DNA of 41,640 nucleotides from Propionibacteriaceae bacterium UBA7704 (GTDB lineage Bacteria > Actinomycetota > Actinomycetes > Propionibacteriales > Propionibacteriaceae), in contig DLGC01000003.1 in NCBI GenBank assembly GCA_002482525.1, positions 1 to 41,640 on the forward strand, written 5' to 3'. Below the pieces are notes generated by a model. The model was not told where the DNA came from. It saw nothing but the letters and a program-made list of their open reading frames with translations, and did no database searches. A program made the translations under genes and the position numbers. Every line of letters starts with the position of its first letter. Position 1 is the stretch's first letter. This document shows positions 23,510 through 32,136 of this stretch, in pieces.

Positions 23510-24163
23510 ATGTGGCGACGTCAGGTGACCGGAGTTCCGCGCAGCCAGGACTGGTGGGCCGGGGTCCTGTTCATGATCGGCTCGACGTTTTTCGCCCTCG
23601 GCTCATTTCAGCCCTATGCCTCGGCGGTCGGCAGCGGCCCTGATGCGATCACGTTCGCCATCGGCTCGATCTTCTTCACCACTGCAGCGACCGTGCAAAT
23701 GGCGCAGCAGGTCGGCGCTCGCCGGGCTTCCACCACTCATCGCTTCGGCGCCGCCTGGTGGGCCAGCGCAGTGCAGCTGTTCGGCACCGTGATGTTCAAC
23801 ATCAGCACCTTCGCCGCGACCGTGAACGGTTTGACGGTTCCGCAACAGGATCGGGCGGTCTGGGTTCCCGATATGTACGGCTCGATCGCCTTCCTGGTGG
23901 CGAGCTATCTGAGTTGGCTGGTGGTGTGCGGCCCACGGTGGGTCTGGCGTCCCCGTGATGACCAATGGTGGATCGCAGTAGCGAACTTCTTCGGCTCGAT
24001 CGTGTTCATGATGTCGGCCTTGGCCTCGGTGATCGTGCCTGCCACCGGGCAGGTGCTGAGCCCGCTGCTGGCCAATCTGGGCACCTTCCTGGGTGCTCTG
24101 GGGTTCATGCTCGGCGGCTATCTCCTCCTCCCGGCTGCGGCGAGGCCCGCCACTGTCGACTGA
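23510..24163 (+). CDS. Six-segment membrane protein (YrhK-like repeats)
   Basis: The 217-residue integral membrane protein has about six hydrophobic segments. Three copies of a loosely repeated pattern, WW-x-n-GS-x2-F, occur: WWAGVLFMIGSTFF (15-28), WWASAVQLFGTVMFN (83-97) and WWIAVANFFGSIVFMM (153-168). This resembles the YrhK-like domain, whose function is unknown. No catalytic motif is seen. It lies between the alcohol dehydrogenase and comEC, and its stop is 19 bases from the comEC stop. The start is ATG at 23510 with an upstream -10 but no good ribosome binding site. Confidence 0.75.
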   Translation: MWRRQVTGVPRSQDWWAGVLFMIGSTFFALGSFQPYASAVGSGPDAITFAIGSIFFTTAATVQMAQQVGARRASTTHRFGAAWWASAVQLFGTVMFNISTFAATVNGLTVPQQDRAVWVPDMYGSIAFLVASYLSWLVVCGPRWVWRPRDDQWWIAVANFFGSIVFMMSALASVIVPATGQVLSPLLANLGTFLGALGFMLGGYLLLPAAARPATVD

Positions 24164-24182
24164 TTGGAGGTCGTCGCTGGCT

Positions 24183-26519
24183 TCAGGGGCTCTTCTGAGC
24201 GGTGACGATCAGGTGCCCATCGCGGCTCGAGATGGCGATGGCACCGTTGCGATCAGTTCGAAACACGCTGGCGCCGGTCGCTGTGACGGCGGCCACGGTA
24301 CGGACTGCCGGATGGCCGTAGTCGTTGTCGGCGCCCACACTGATCACCGCCACTCGGGCACCGACCGCAGCCAGGAACTCGGCCTCTTGATGGGCTGAGC
24401 CGTGGTGTGGCACCACCAACGCATCGGCCGCCACGTCAGCGGCGGCCAGCGCCCACCGCTGGCCGTCCTCTTGTAAATCCCCGGCGAGCAGCAGCCGCAC
24501 TCCCCCTGCCTCGGCGCGCAGCAGCAAGGAGGCGTCGTTCTCCGCAGCAGAATCTGCGCTCTGGTCCGAGACCCCGATCAGCGGTGGCGAGGCCAGCACG
24601 GTGACGCGAGCGTCACCGGCACTCGCCACGGTCCCGGCGACAGCCCGCTCCACGCCGATGCCAGGGGGCAGCACGGCTTGGATGCGCTGCGACCCCAGCG
24701 CCTCGGCTGTGGTCGCAGCGAGCAAGACTCGCCCTACTCGACGTCCGGAGGACACCCCAGCGGCTCCACCGATGTGATCAGCGTGCGGGTGAGTAATGAT
24801 CAGCCACGGCACCCATTCGATGCCGAGTTGATCCAGACAACGATCCACCAACGCCGGATCAGGCCCGGAGTCGATCACGATGGCCGTCTGCGGCCCGGCG
24901 TGAATCACGGTTGCATCACCTTGGGTGACGTCGCAGGAGACCATCGCCCACTCCGCGGGAGGCCAGCCCGGTGGGGCCAGCGGCTTCCAACAGATGAACA
25001 CCATGCCCAGCAGCAGCACCCCGGCCAGCAACGGGCGTGCCAACAACCAACCCATCACCGCGGCCATCAGCACACTGACGATCACCAGCAAGCCGATTCC
25101 CACCGCCGAGACCGGCCAGGCAACCGCAGCACCGGGCAAGGCCGAACCCACACTCGCGATCCAACACAGCCCCTGGGCGAAGCCACCAGCACCCCAGCCC
25201 AACACCGCAGCCACCGGCGGCAGCACCACTGACGTCCACGCCGCAGCGAATCCCAGCACCGTGCCCGGTCCCACCAACGGACCGGCCACCACATTCGCCA
25301 GCACTCCAACCACGCTCACCTGCCCCGAGATCGCCGTGACCACCGGCTGGGTCGCGAGCTGAGCAGCCAGCGGCACCGTGAACGCCTCGGCCAGCCACAT
25401 CGGCAGCCACCGAGCCAATACCTGCCCCCACCGCCGAGCCCACAGCAGAATTCCGGCGCTGGCCAGCACCGATAGCGCGAACCCCACCGACCGCGCCAAC
25501 CACGGATCGATCAGCAACAAGGCGACCATCGCCCACGACAGATACCGCAAGCCCTGCCGCGGCCCCGACCAGCCCAGCGCCAGCAGCCCGATCAGCCCCA
25601 TCGCAGCCGCCCGCAGCACGCTCGGCTCGCTGCGACACAGCGCCACGAAGCCCAACACGCCCAGTAAAGCCAGCGCCCGACGCCACCAGCCCAATACCCT
25701 CAACCGGCCCGCCGCCCACAACATCGCTGCCAGCATCAGCGTCAGATTAGCCCCGGAGACCGCCGTCAGGTGGGTCAGGCCGGTGAGGCGGAACTGCTCG
25801 ACCAGATCCGCGGTCATGGCGCTGGTGTCGCCCACCACCAGCGCCGGCACCAGTGCTGCCGGACCAGGCGGCAAGCCCGACACCGACTGTCGCAGCCCGG
25901 CACGGACGGTGTTCACCGCCTGATCCACTGCGCCCGGTTCGGACACCAATTGCGGTCCGTCCCGGGCCGAGGCCCACGCCGCAATCGACGGATCGTCGCC
26001 GACGGACAGTCGCGCCGTCGTGGTGACCACGCTGCCGGTCGCCACGTCGCGCCAGGGCTCGAACCGATCCCCACTCGCACTGAGCAGCACCGTGGTTCCG
26101 CTCCACCAGGATTCACCGCGGCCATCGATGCGCTGCACGCTCACCGGAACCAGCCACATCGCCCCACCGGGAGAGGAATCAACCACTCGACCTTGCCCAA
26201 CCCGGCCGGTGATGGTGACCACGGCGCCCTGCTGGGCAAGTGCCGTCACCGCCGAATCCGCCACCACCAGCGCTCGCAGGGCACCCGCACTGACGGTCAC
26301 GCCGACCACCAGGGCGGTCGCCACCACCAGCCGCGACGCACGGGCGACCCCTGCCACCAGCGCCGCGCTACCGAGCATCGCCCACGGCAGCCAACTCTGA
26401 GCCGTCGAGGTACCGACCCCGGTGCCCAACCAGGCGGCAGCGGCGAGCACCAAGGGACGAAGATCAAGCGCCTCAGAGCTGGATCCGCTCGGCGAGGTCG
26501 GCGTAGGTCTTGGGCCCAA
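24183..26519 (-). CDS. comEC: Competence DNA-uptake channel ComEC
   Basis: The 778-residue protein has all three expected parts: an N-terminal membrane and OB-like region (DUF4131), the competence core with LTHLTAVSGANLTLM and a run of membrane helices (about 230-500), and a C-terminal metallo-beta-lactamase domain with THPHADHIGG, LLAGDLQEDGQ and VPHHGSAHQ. It conducts single-stranded DNA across the membrane; the MBL domain may degrade the other strand. The start is uncertain. A TTG at 26519 has AGGAGG nine to ten bases before it, but this lies within comEA coding; a GTG at 26450 is another choice. With TTG it overlaps comEA by 47 bases. Confidence 0.92.
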   Translation of the reverse strand: MGPRPTPTSPSGSSSEALDLRPLVLAAAAWLGTGVGTSTAQSWLPWAMLGSAALVAGVARASRLVVATALVVGVTVSAGALRALVVADSAVTALAQQGAVVTITGRVGQGRVVDSSPGGAMWLVPVSVQRIDGRGESWWSGTTVLLSASGDRFEPWRDVATGSVVTTTARLSVGDDPSIAAWASARDGPQLVSEPGAVDQAVNTVRAGLRQSVSGLPPGPAALVPALVVGDTSAMTADLVEQFRLTGLTHLTAVSGANLTLMLAAMLWAAGRLRVLGWWRRALALLGVLGFVALCRSEPSVLRAAAMGLIGLLALGWSGPRQGLRYLSWAMVALLLIDPWLARSVGFALSVLASAGILLWARRWGQVLARWLPMWLAEAFTVPLAAQLATQPVVTAISGQVSVVGVLANVVAGPLVGPGTVLGFAAAWTSVVLPPVAAVLGWGAGGFAQGLCWIASVGSALPGAAVAWPVSAVGIGLLVIVSVLMAAVMGWLLARPLLAGVLLLGMVFICWKPLAPPGWPPAEWAMVSCDVTQGDATVIHAGPQTAIVIDSGPDPALVDRCLDQLGIEWVPWLIITHPHADHIGGAAGVSSGRRVGRVLLAATTAEALGSQRIQAVLPPGIGVERAVAGTVASAGDARVTVLASPPLIGVSDQSADSAAENDASLLLRAEAGGVRLLLAGDLQEDGQRWALAAADVAADALVVPHHGSAHQEAEFLAAVGARVAVISVGADNDYGHPAVRTVAAVTATGASVFRTDRNGAIAISSRDGHLIVTAQKSP

Positions 26520-27363
26520 TCCCGTCCACCTCCTGCAACTCCGTCAGCGCGGTGAACTTCCCGTGCTCGGCGCGCCAGGCGACGATCTTGGCCGCCGTCA
26601 CCGGGCCGATCCCCGGCAAGGTGTCGAGTTGAGCCTCGGTGGCGGAGTTGATCGATAGCTTCGCCGACGCCCCATCGGTTCCAGCTCCGGCGCCGGCCGA
26701 CGATGCAGCGTTGGCGCCGGCGCGCAGCCAACCACCAGGGTGCTTGCGGGTTCCGATCTTGAGTTGAATGCCATCGCTCAACACCTGCGCCAGATTCAGC
26801 TCACCGGTGTCGGCGCTGCCACTCAGTCCGCCGGCAGCAGCGATGGCGTCGGCCACCCGCGACCCCTCCGCGAGCTGATAGACCCCGGCATGGCGCACTG
26901 CGCCGATGACGTGCACGACCACCTCACTGGACGCAACGGCGGCACTCGGCTGCCCGGACGCTGGAGCACTCGGCGAGGCTGCAGTGTTCTCCACTCGAGG
27001 CACGGCGTCGGCCACGGGAGTGGTTCGCACCTGAAACAGGCTGTAGCCGGTCCACAGGATTCCCACCACGAGGACCACCACCACGGTGACCAGGTGTTCG
27101 CGGGTGAAGGTCACTGCCGTGCCGAACCACTGCGGCAGGCCACCGCCGCGAGTCGGCGCCTCGTCCGCCGGGGTCACCGGGGACGGAGCACCGACCAACG
27201 CCCCGGCCTCCCGCAATGAGGTGATCCAGTCGGCGCTCGGCTCGGCCGCGAATTCAGCGTCCTCGCCCTCACCCGGGGACGGTGCGTCGAGCGCCCGCTG
27301 ACTCAGCAGCTCATTCAGCCGCCGTCGCGCCACCGCGCTCAGCTCGCCGGTTTGTTCGGTCAC
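26473..27363 (-). CDS. comEA: Competence DNA receptor ComEA
   Basis: The 296-residue protein has a cytoplasmic N-terminus (about 85 residues), a membrane anchor HLVTVVVVLVVGILWTGYSLF (residues about 89-109), an external SLBB domain (VVVHVIGAVRHAGVYQLAEGSRVADAIAAAGG), an Ala/Gly linker, and a tandem helix-hairpin-helix domain (INSATEAQLDTLPGIGPVTAAKIVAWR then LQEVDGIGPKTYADL) that binds double-stranded DNA and passes it to ComEC. The N-terminal cytoplasmic part is longer than in Bacillus and typical of actinobacteria. The start is GTG at 27363; GTG 27372 is close by in frame. The TATCGT on the minus strand at 27388-27393 may be its -10. Confidence 0.92.
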   Translation of the reverse strand: MTEQTGELSAVARRRLNELLSQRALDAPSPGEGEDAEFAAEPSADWITSLREAGALVGAPSPVTPADEAPTRGGGLPQWFGTAVTFTREHLVTVVVVLVVGILWTGYSLFQVRTTPVADAVPRVENTAASPSAPASGQPSAAVASSEVVVHVIGAVRHAGVYQLAEGSRVADAIAAAGGLSGSADTGELNLAQVLSDGIQLKIGTRKHPGGWLRAGANAASSAGAGAGTDGASAKLSINSATEAQLDTLPGIGPVTAAKIVAWRAEHGKFTALTELQEVDGIGPKTYADLAERIQL

Positions 27364-27489
27364 GTCCGGCACTGTGTGCAGCGCGACGATAGTGCGGTCA
27401 GCAGTGTGACCACCTGTGGACGGTCCCGTTTCGTATTCACAACCGCGTCGCCGCGACGCGGCTTGGTGGGCACTGACAAACTGGGTCGG

Positions 27490-28476
27490 GTGAGTTACCG
27501 CGCCCCCAAACCGCTGCCGCTCGTCGTCGCGACCGTGGTGGCGCTTCCCGGTCTGGCCATGGTGCTGCTGTACGTGTTCCCGCAACTGCAAACCGCCAGC
27601 CGCCAGATCGCGATGTGGTCATCGTTCATTCCCTACGGCATGGCGTCGTGGGCAGTGTCGGCGCTGATCCTGCTGTGGGCGGGACGCGGCGGCGGACGCC
27701 TGTTCGCACTGCTACCAGTCACGGGTTTGCTGATCAATGCCGTGGTGCTGGTGCCCTATTTCGACCCGTCCAACACCGTCGCGGCCGGGACGGCCCCCAC
27801 TCTGCGGGTGATGGCGTTGAACCTGCACTACGGCCAGGCCGACACCTCAGAGCTCCTCACCGAAGTGCAACGGGTCCAGCCCGATGTGCTGGTGCTCACC
27901 GAGTTCACCGACCAGGCCCAAGCCGTGTTGACCGATCCGGCCTGGCAGGCCTTGTTGCCCTATCACGTGGGCACCACCGGACGCACCAGTCGCGGCCCCT
28001 GGGACGGCGACTCCTCCGGAACCCAGATTCTCGCCAAAGCCCCGGTGACCGAGATCGCCCACACCACCGGCACCGGAGCCACCAACCTGGCAGTGAGCCT
28101 GAGCACAGGCGGCCATTCGCTGACCCTGATCGGCGCTCATCCCATGAACCCGGTGCGGGGCCGCGTCGAGGGTTGGCTCAGCGATGCCGAAGCCGTCACC
28201 CAGCTTGCGCAGCGCTTCGAGGGGCAACCGCTGGTGTTGGCCGGTGATCTGAACTCGGTGCCGGAGCATGTGACTTTTCGCCGGCTGGTGAGCGCGACCG
28301 GCTTGCACCAAACCGAGCAGGGCTGGCAGCCCACCTATCCCGCCGATCGGATGGTGCCGCTGATCACCATCGACCACGTGTTGGCCTCGCAGAACTTCCG
28401 CACCGTCAGTGTGAATCGTTTCCGGGTGGCCGGCACCGATCACCTGGGCAGCGTCGTGGAGCTGGCCCAGTCGTGA
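27490..28476 (+). CDS. Membrane-anchored endonuclease/exonuclease/phosphatase-family hydrolase
   Basis: The 328-residue protein has about three N-terminal membrane helices (LVVATVVALPGLAMVLLYV, SWAVSALILLWAG and FALLPVTGLLINAVVLV) and an EEP catalytic domain facing outward. Domain motifs are LRVMALNLHYGQ, PDVLVLTEFTD (Glu metal ligand), LAGDLNSVPEH (D-x-N), IDHVLAS and GTDHLGSVVEL (catalytic DH). It cleaves phosphodiester bonds; nucleic acid or lipid headgroup cannot be decided. The start is GTG at 27490 (MSYRAPK); the frame remains open upstream but lacks coding character there. It diverges from comEA by 126 bases, so a role in degrading extracellular DNA for uptake is possible but unproven. 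Confidence 0.85.
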   Translation: MSYRAPKPLPLVVATVVALPGLAMVLLYVFPQLQTASRQIAMWSSFIPYGMASWAVSALILLWAGRGGGRLFALLPVTGLLINAVVLVPYFDPSNTVAAGTAPTLRVMALNLHYGQADTSELLTEVQRVQPDVLVLTEFTDQAQAVLTDPAWQALLPYHVGTTGRTSRGPWDGDSSGTQILAKAPVTEIAHTTGTGATNLAVSLSTGGHSLTLIGAHPMNPVRGRVEGWLSDAEAVTQLAQRFEGQPLVLAGDLNSVPEHVTFRRLVSATGLHQTEQGWQPTYPADRMVPLITIDHVLASQNFRTVSVNRFRVAGTDHLGSVVELAQS

Positions 28477-28489
28477 ATCGCGTGCCGAC

Positions 28490-30961
28490 TCAGGCCGGAA
28501 CGATGCTGACCAGTTTGGGCGCCCGCACGATGAATTGACGCACCTCTCGACCGTCCAGGGCGCGTTGGACACCCGGATCGGCCAGGGCCGCAGCCTTCAG
28601 GTCTTCCTCGCCGATGGCTGGTGAGACCTGCAGCTTGGCGCGCACTTTGCCTTGCACCTGCACCACGCAGGTGACCTCGTCGGCCACCAGCAGGGCCGGA
28701 TCGGCCGTTGGCCAGGTCGCGTTGGCCACCGACGGCGCGTGACCCAGCAGTTCCCACATCTCCTCGGCCACATAGGGCGCGACGGTGCTGAGCATCACGG
28801 CCAGCGCCTCGGTCGCCTCACGGACGGCCACATCGGCGCCACCGGCACCGGTGTCAATGCCCTTGCGGGTGGCGTTGACCAACTCCATCATGCGAGCCAC
28901 CGCCACATTGAAACGGCGTCCCTCGACGGCCTCGGTCACCTCCGCCACCGCCTTGTGGGTGGCGCGCCGCAGCGTCAACTCCCCGGTGCCGACGTCGACA
29001 CCGACCTCGCTGGTCACTTCAGTGGCCAGGCGATGGGCGCGCTGCAGGAACTTCAGCGACGACCCCGGCGACATGTCGGCCCAGTCGATGTCGTCTTCGG
29101 GCGGTCCGGCGAACACCACCGTGGTTCGGATCGCGTCGACCCCGTAGGCGTCGATCTGAGCGCCCAAGTCGACCCCATTGCCCAGCGACTTGCTCATCGC
29201 CTTGCCCTGGTTGATGACCTGGCCTTGGTTCATCAATCGCAGGAACGGCTCGGGGAAATCCACCAGCCCGATGTCCTGCAGCACCTTGGTGAAGAAGCGC
29301 GAGTACAGCAGGTGCAGAATCGCATGCTCCACGCCACCGACGTATTGCGCCACCGGCATCCACTTGGCGACCTCGGCCGGGTCGAACGGACCTTCGGTGT
29401 AGTTCGGCGAGCAGTACCGGAAGTAGTACCAGGAGGAGTCCACGAAGGTGTCCATAGTGTCGGTGTCGCGCATCGCCGCACCACCACAGCTCGGGCAGGT
29501 GGTGTTCACCCAGTCGGTGGCTGAGGCCAGCGGGCTGGTGCCCTTCGGGGCCAGCGCAGCTCCGCGCAGATCGGGCAGTTTCACCGGCAGTTGATCATCG
29601 GGCACCGGCACTTCACCGCAGGCCGGGCAATGCACGATCGGGATCGGGCAACCCCAGAACCGCTGCCGACTCAGCAGCCAGTCCCGCAGCCGGAAGGTGA
29701 CTGCCTTCTCGCCGCGTCCCTGCTCGGCCAGCTTCTCGGTGATTGCGGCGATGCCGGCCTTCTTGTCGGTCAAACCGTTCAGGCCCGGTGAGTTGACGTA
29801 AGTGCCGTCGCCAGGGGTGGCGATGAACGTCTCGGCCGGATCGGGCTGGCCGGTCTCGACGACCACCTGCACCGGCAGTTCGAATGCCTTGGCGAAGTCC
29901 AGGTCACGCTGATCGTGGGCCGGGACGGCCATGACCGCGCCGGTGCCGTAGTCGGCCAACACATAGTCGGCGGCGAACACCGGCAGCTTTTCGCCGTTGA
30001 CCGGGTTGATGGCGTGGACTCCCAGGAACACTCCGGTCTTGGGCCGCTCGCTGGACTGCCGCTCGATTTCGGTGGCCCGTTTAGTGGCCTCCAGGTACTC
30101 CTCGAAAGCGGCACGCTGAGGGTCGGTCACGATCTCGGCAGCCAACGCGGCTTCAGGGGCAACCACGAAGAAGGTCGCACCGAAGAGGGTGTCGGGCCGG
30201 GTGGTGAAGACGCGCACCGGTTCGTCGCGTCCCTCGATCTCGAAGTCGACCCAGGCGCCTTCGGAGCGTCCGATCCAGTTGCGCTGCATCGAAAGCACCC
30301 GATCCGGCCAGGTGCCTTCGATCAGGTCCATGTCGTCCAGCAGTCGCTGCGCGTAGTCGGTGATCTTGAAGTACCACTGGGTCAGCTTGCGCTTGGTGAC
30401 CACCGCATGGCAGCGCTCACATTCGCCCTGTACAACCTGCTCATTGGCCAGCACGGTCTGGTCATTGGGGCACCAGTTGACGTAGGAGTCCTTACGGTAG
30501 GCCAGCCCGCGCTCGTAGAAACGCAGGAACAGCCACTGCGTCCAGCGGTAGTACTCCGGATCAGAGGTGTGCAGCCGACGCGACCAGTCCAGGCTCAGCC
30601 CGTAGCGTTTGAAGGAGCCAGCTTGGGTGTCGATGTTGGCATAAGTCCAGTCGGCCGGATGGGCGTCGCGAGCGATGGCGGCATTCTCCGCGGGCAGCCC
30701 GAAGGAGTCCCAGCCGATCGGATGCATCACGTCGTAGCCCTGCAGCCGCCAGTAGCGGGCGACGACGTCACCCATGACGAAGGCCTCGGCATGGCCCATG
30801 TGCAGGTCCCCGGAGGGGTAAGGGAACATGTCGAGCATGTAGCGACGCTCCTTGGAACCGTCGTCCACAGGTGCGAAGGTGCGGTCAGCCTCCCAGAACT
30901 GCTGCCACTTCTCCTGTGCTGCCACGGCGTCGTAGCCGCTGCGCACTGCCTCGCTGGTCAA
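28490..30961 (-). CDS. leuS: Leucyl-tRNA synthetase
   Basis: The protein has about 823 residues. It charges tRNA-Leu. Class I signature HMGH is in DLHMGHAEAF, and the second signature reads AMSKS in GKAMSKSLGNG, so the first Lys of KMSKS is Ala while the functional second Lys is kept. The editing CP1 domain (TRPDTLFGATFF and TGAVMAVPAHDQRD) is complete, as is the C-terminal tRNA-binding part. Start: TTG at 30961 is preferred because AAGGAG (30970-30975) lies 8 bases before it; the GTG at 30970 overlaps that site and is less likely. The mRNA leader carries a leader peptide and terminator (see 31006-31110). Confidence 0.94.
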   Translation of the reverse strand: MTSEAVRSGYDAVAAQEKWQQFWEADRTFAPVDDGSKERRYMLDMFPYPSGDLHMGHAEAFVMGDVVARYWRLQGYDVMHPIGWDSFGLPAENAAIARDAHPADWTYANIDTQAGSFKRYGLSLDWSRRLHTSDPEYYRWTQWLFLRFYERGLAYRKDSYVNWCPNDQTVLANEQVVQGECERCHAVVTKRKLTQWYFKITDYAQRLLDDMDLIEGTWPDRVLSMQRNWIGRSEGAWVDFEIEGRDEPVRVFTTRPDTLFGATFFVVAPEAALAAEIVTDPQRAAFEEYLEATKRATEIERQSSERPKTGVFLGVHAINPVNGEKLPVFAADYVLADYGTGAVMAVPAHDQRDLDFAKAFELPVQVVVETGQPDPAETFIATPGDGTYVNSPGLNGLTDKKAGIAAITEKLAEQGRGEKAVTFRLRDWLLSRQRFWGCPIPIVHCPACGEVPVPDDQLPVKLPDLRGAALAPKGTSPLASATDWVNTTCPSCGGAAMRDTDTMDTFVDSSWYYFRYCSPNYTEGPFDPAEVAKWMPVAQYVGGVEHAILHLLYSRFFTKVLQDIGLVDFPEPFLRLMNQGQVINQGKAMSKSLGNGVDLGAQIDAYGVDAIRTTVVFAGPPEDDIDWADMSPGSSLKFLQRAHRLATEVTSEVGVDVGTGELTLRRATHKAVAEVTEAVEGRRFNVAVARMMELVNATRKGIDTGAGGADVAVREATEALAVMLSTVAPYVAEEMWELLGHAPSVANATWPTADPALLVADEVTCVVQVQGKVRAKLQVSPAIGEEDLKAAALADPGVQRALDGREVRQFIVRAPKLVSIVPA

Positions 30962-31005
30962 TGTCGTCACTCCTTGTTGAACCGGAACGTGCCTGCTAGA
31001 GCATG

Positions 31006-31041
31006 AAAAAACCCCCGCGCACCGCTCAGGATCGCCAGGGG
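31006..31041 (-). terminator. Attenuator terminator in the leuS leader
   Basis: On the minus strand CCCC (31041-31038) and GGGG (31016-31012) close a GC-rich hairpin with inner GCG/CGC pairs and small bulges, followed directly by six Ts (31011-31006). It lies 31 bases before the leuS ribosome binding site, so it must be regulated for leuS to be expressed. Confidence 0.75.
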
Positions 31042-31043
31042 CC

Positions 31044-31068
31044 GCCGCGACTGCACTGCAGCCGCGGC
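31044..31068 (-). promoter_or_regulatory. Pause hairpin (segments 1:2) of the leuS attenuator
   Basis: On the minus strand GCCGCGGCTGC pairs with GCAGTCGCGGC around an AGT loop: 11 bp with one G-U pair. It begins at the last base of the leader peptide's stop codon. Its second arm can instead pair with the terminator's first arm (TCGCGG at 31050-31045 with CC and GCGA near 31041-31032), the exclusive choice expected of an antiterminator. Confidence 0.7.
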
Positions 31069-31097
31069 TAGAGAAGCTTCAACTCAACGCCGAACAC
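31068..31097 (-). CDS. Leader peptide of leuS, rich in Leu codons
   Basis: GTG-TTC-GGC-GTT-GAG-TTG-AAG-CTT-CTC-TAG encodes MFGVELKLL. Three of the last four sense codons are Leu (TTG, CTT, CTC), placed directly before the stop and the pause hairpin. An in-frame ATG at 31106 would extend it to MTAVFGVELKLL, but that ATG overlaps the -10 TAAGAT. With TAAGAT 7 bases before the GTG, a leaderless start at 31097 matches the other genes of this window. Stalling at Leu codons when charged tRNA-Leu is scarce would favour the antiterminator and leuS expression (inference). Confidence 0.7.
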   Translation of the reverse strand: MFGVELKLL

Positions 31098-31104
31098 AGC
31101 GGTC

Positions 31105-31110
31105 ATCTTA
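31105..31110 (-). promoter_or_regulatory. -10 hexamer TAAGAT of the leuS transcript
   Basis: TAAGAT on the minus strand ends 7 bases before the leader peptide GTG at 31097. The same hexamer stands before the yhhQ gene. Confidence 0.55.
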
Positions 31111-31139
31111 TCCGACGCCGGGCCGAACCCCGGCGGCGA

Positions 31140-32123
31140 TCAAGCCCCGGGTGGCCCGGGGTCGCCGGCGCCCACCAGCCCGCTGTGGTCGGCGAAGGCG
31201 GCGATCAGGGTTGCTCGATGATTCGACCAGGCCGACGGCGGCAGCACCGTCTGGTTGATCCAATCCAGCAGGGCCGCCAACGGCGCCAGGGGATCCAACT
31301 GATCGAGGCGCTCCAGACAGAGGTTCTGGGTCGCTCCATCGCCGGCCAACCAGGACGCCACCCCCAGCAGGCCCAACGGAGCCGCGAGGTAAGGAGTCAA
31401 GCAGTGCGCAACCACGGCACTCCAACAGGAGACCGCGGCGTCGGCATCACCGCGCTCGAGCCCCCGCAACACCTCCCACTGCAAGCCGGGATCCTTGATC
31501 AACACCGCCAGCTGCACATAGTCGGACGAATCGGCGGCGGTTCGCACCAGCCGCCGCAGCAGGCGCTTGCGTTGTGCCGGTCCCAGCGAGCGTGCGGTCG
31601 CTTCGGCTGCCTCGCATTGGGTCAGCAGATCGGCGACGGCATCATCGCCGGGGCCGGCCAGGTGAGTACCCAGATCGTCTCGGCTGGCGCGCGCCGCCAT
31701 GCCGAGCACGGCCGCCTCGGTCGCCAACGCATTGGGCCCGAGCCGGCCGAATTCGCCGCCGATGTGGTCCGCGCGCCACTGGTCGGCGTCCACGTGCAGC
31801 AGACGTCCCAACCGCACGGCGCCGACCAGTTCAGCGCAATGCTGCAGCACTTCCCAGGCGGCGGTGGCATCGGCGGTGTAGGCCAGGAACCACTGATCGG
31901 CACTCGGAAACCGCTGTGAGAGCCGCCCGACCAGGTCGGCCAGACGGTGCGGCACCACCGCGTCGGCCAGGTCGACGCGTCCGGTGAGTTGCACACCGCT
32001 GGCGGAAACGACCACCACCACCAACGACTGTTCGGGGTGGAACCCCAGCAGGTAGGGAACCAGGGCCACCAAATCATCCAGGCTGCGGATCGTCAATCGA
32101 TCGCGAAAGGCAGAGTCACTCAT
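31140..32123 (-). CDS. DUF4192 family protein
   Basis: The 327-residue cytoplasmic protein begins with the DUF4192 hallmark: IRSLDDLVALVPYLLGFHPEQSLVVVVVS, then a GRVDLADAV segment. The middle holds FLAYTADATAAWEVLQ and a His-Asp-Asp stretch LLHVDADQWRADHIGG, and the end has WLAGDGATQNLCLERL and LAALLDWINQTVLPPSAW. The family is common in actinobacteria and has no assigned function. The start is ATG at 32123, with AAGGAT about 8 bases before it. A 12-bp palindrome lies just upstream (32137-32148). Confidence 0.88.
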   Translation of the reverse strand: MSDSAFRDRLTIRSLDDLVALVPYLLGFHPEQSLVVVVVSASGVQLTGRVDLADAVVPHRLADLVGRLSQRFPSADQWFLAYTADATAAWEVLQHCAELVGAVRLGRLLHVDADQWRADHIGGEFGRLGPNALATEAAVLGMAARASRDDLGTHLAGPGDDAVADLLTQCEAAEATARSLGPAQRKRLLRRLVRTAADSSDYVQLAVLIKDPGLQWEVLRGLERGDADAAVSCWSAVVAHCLTPYLAAPLGLLGVASWLAGDGATQNLCLERLDQLDPLAPLAALLDWINQTVLPPSAWSNHRATLIAAFADHSGLVGAGDPGPPGA

Positions 32124-32136
32124 GCCGGTGATCCTT

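Noticed and set aside
24183..24900. Separate metallo-beta-lactamase gene at the end of comEC
   Set aside because: The domain is in frame with the competence core and ComEC of actinobacteria normally carries it.
30962..31079. A second small frame through the leuS leader ending at the TGA that overlaps the leuS ribosome binding site
   Set aside because: It has no good start signal and runs through the pause hairpin and terminator; the Leu-rich frame with TAAGAT at the right distance explains the region better.
30962..31110. T-box riboswitch in front of leuS
   Set aside because: No T-box consensus (GGTGGNACCGCG-like) and the leader is too short for the specifier stem; leader-peptide attenuation fits.
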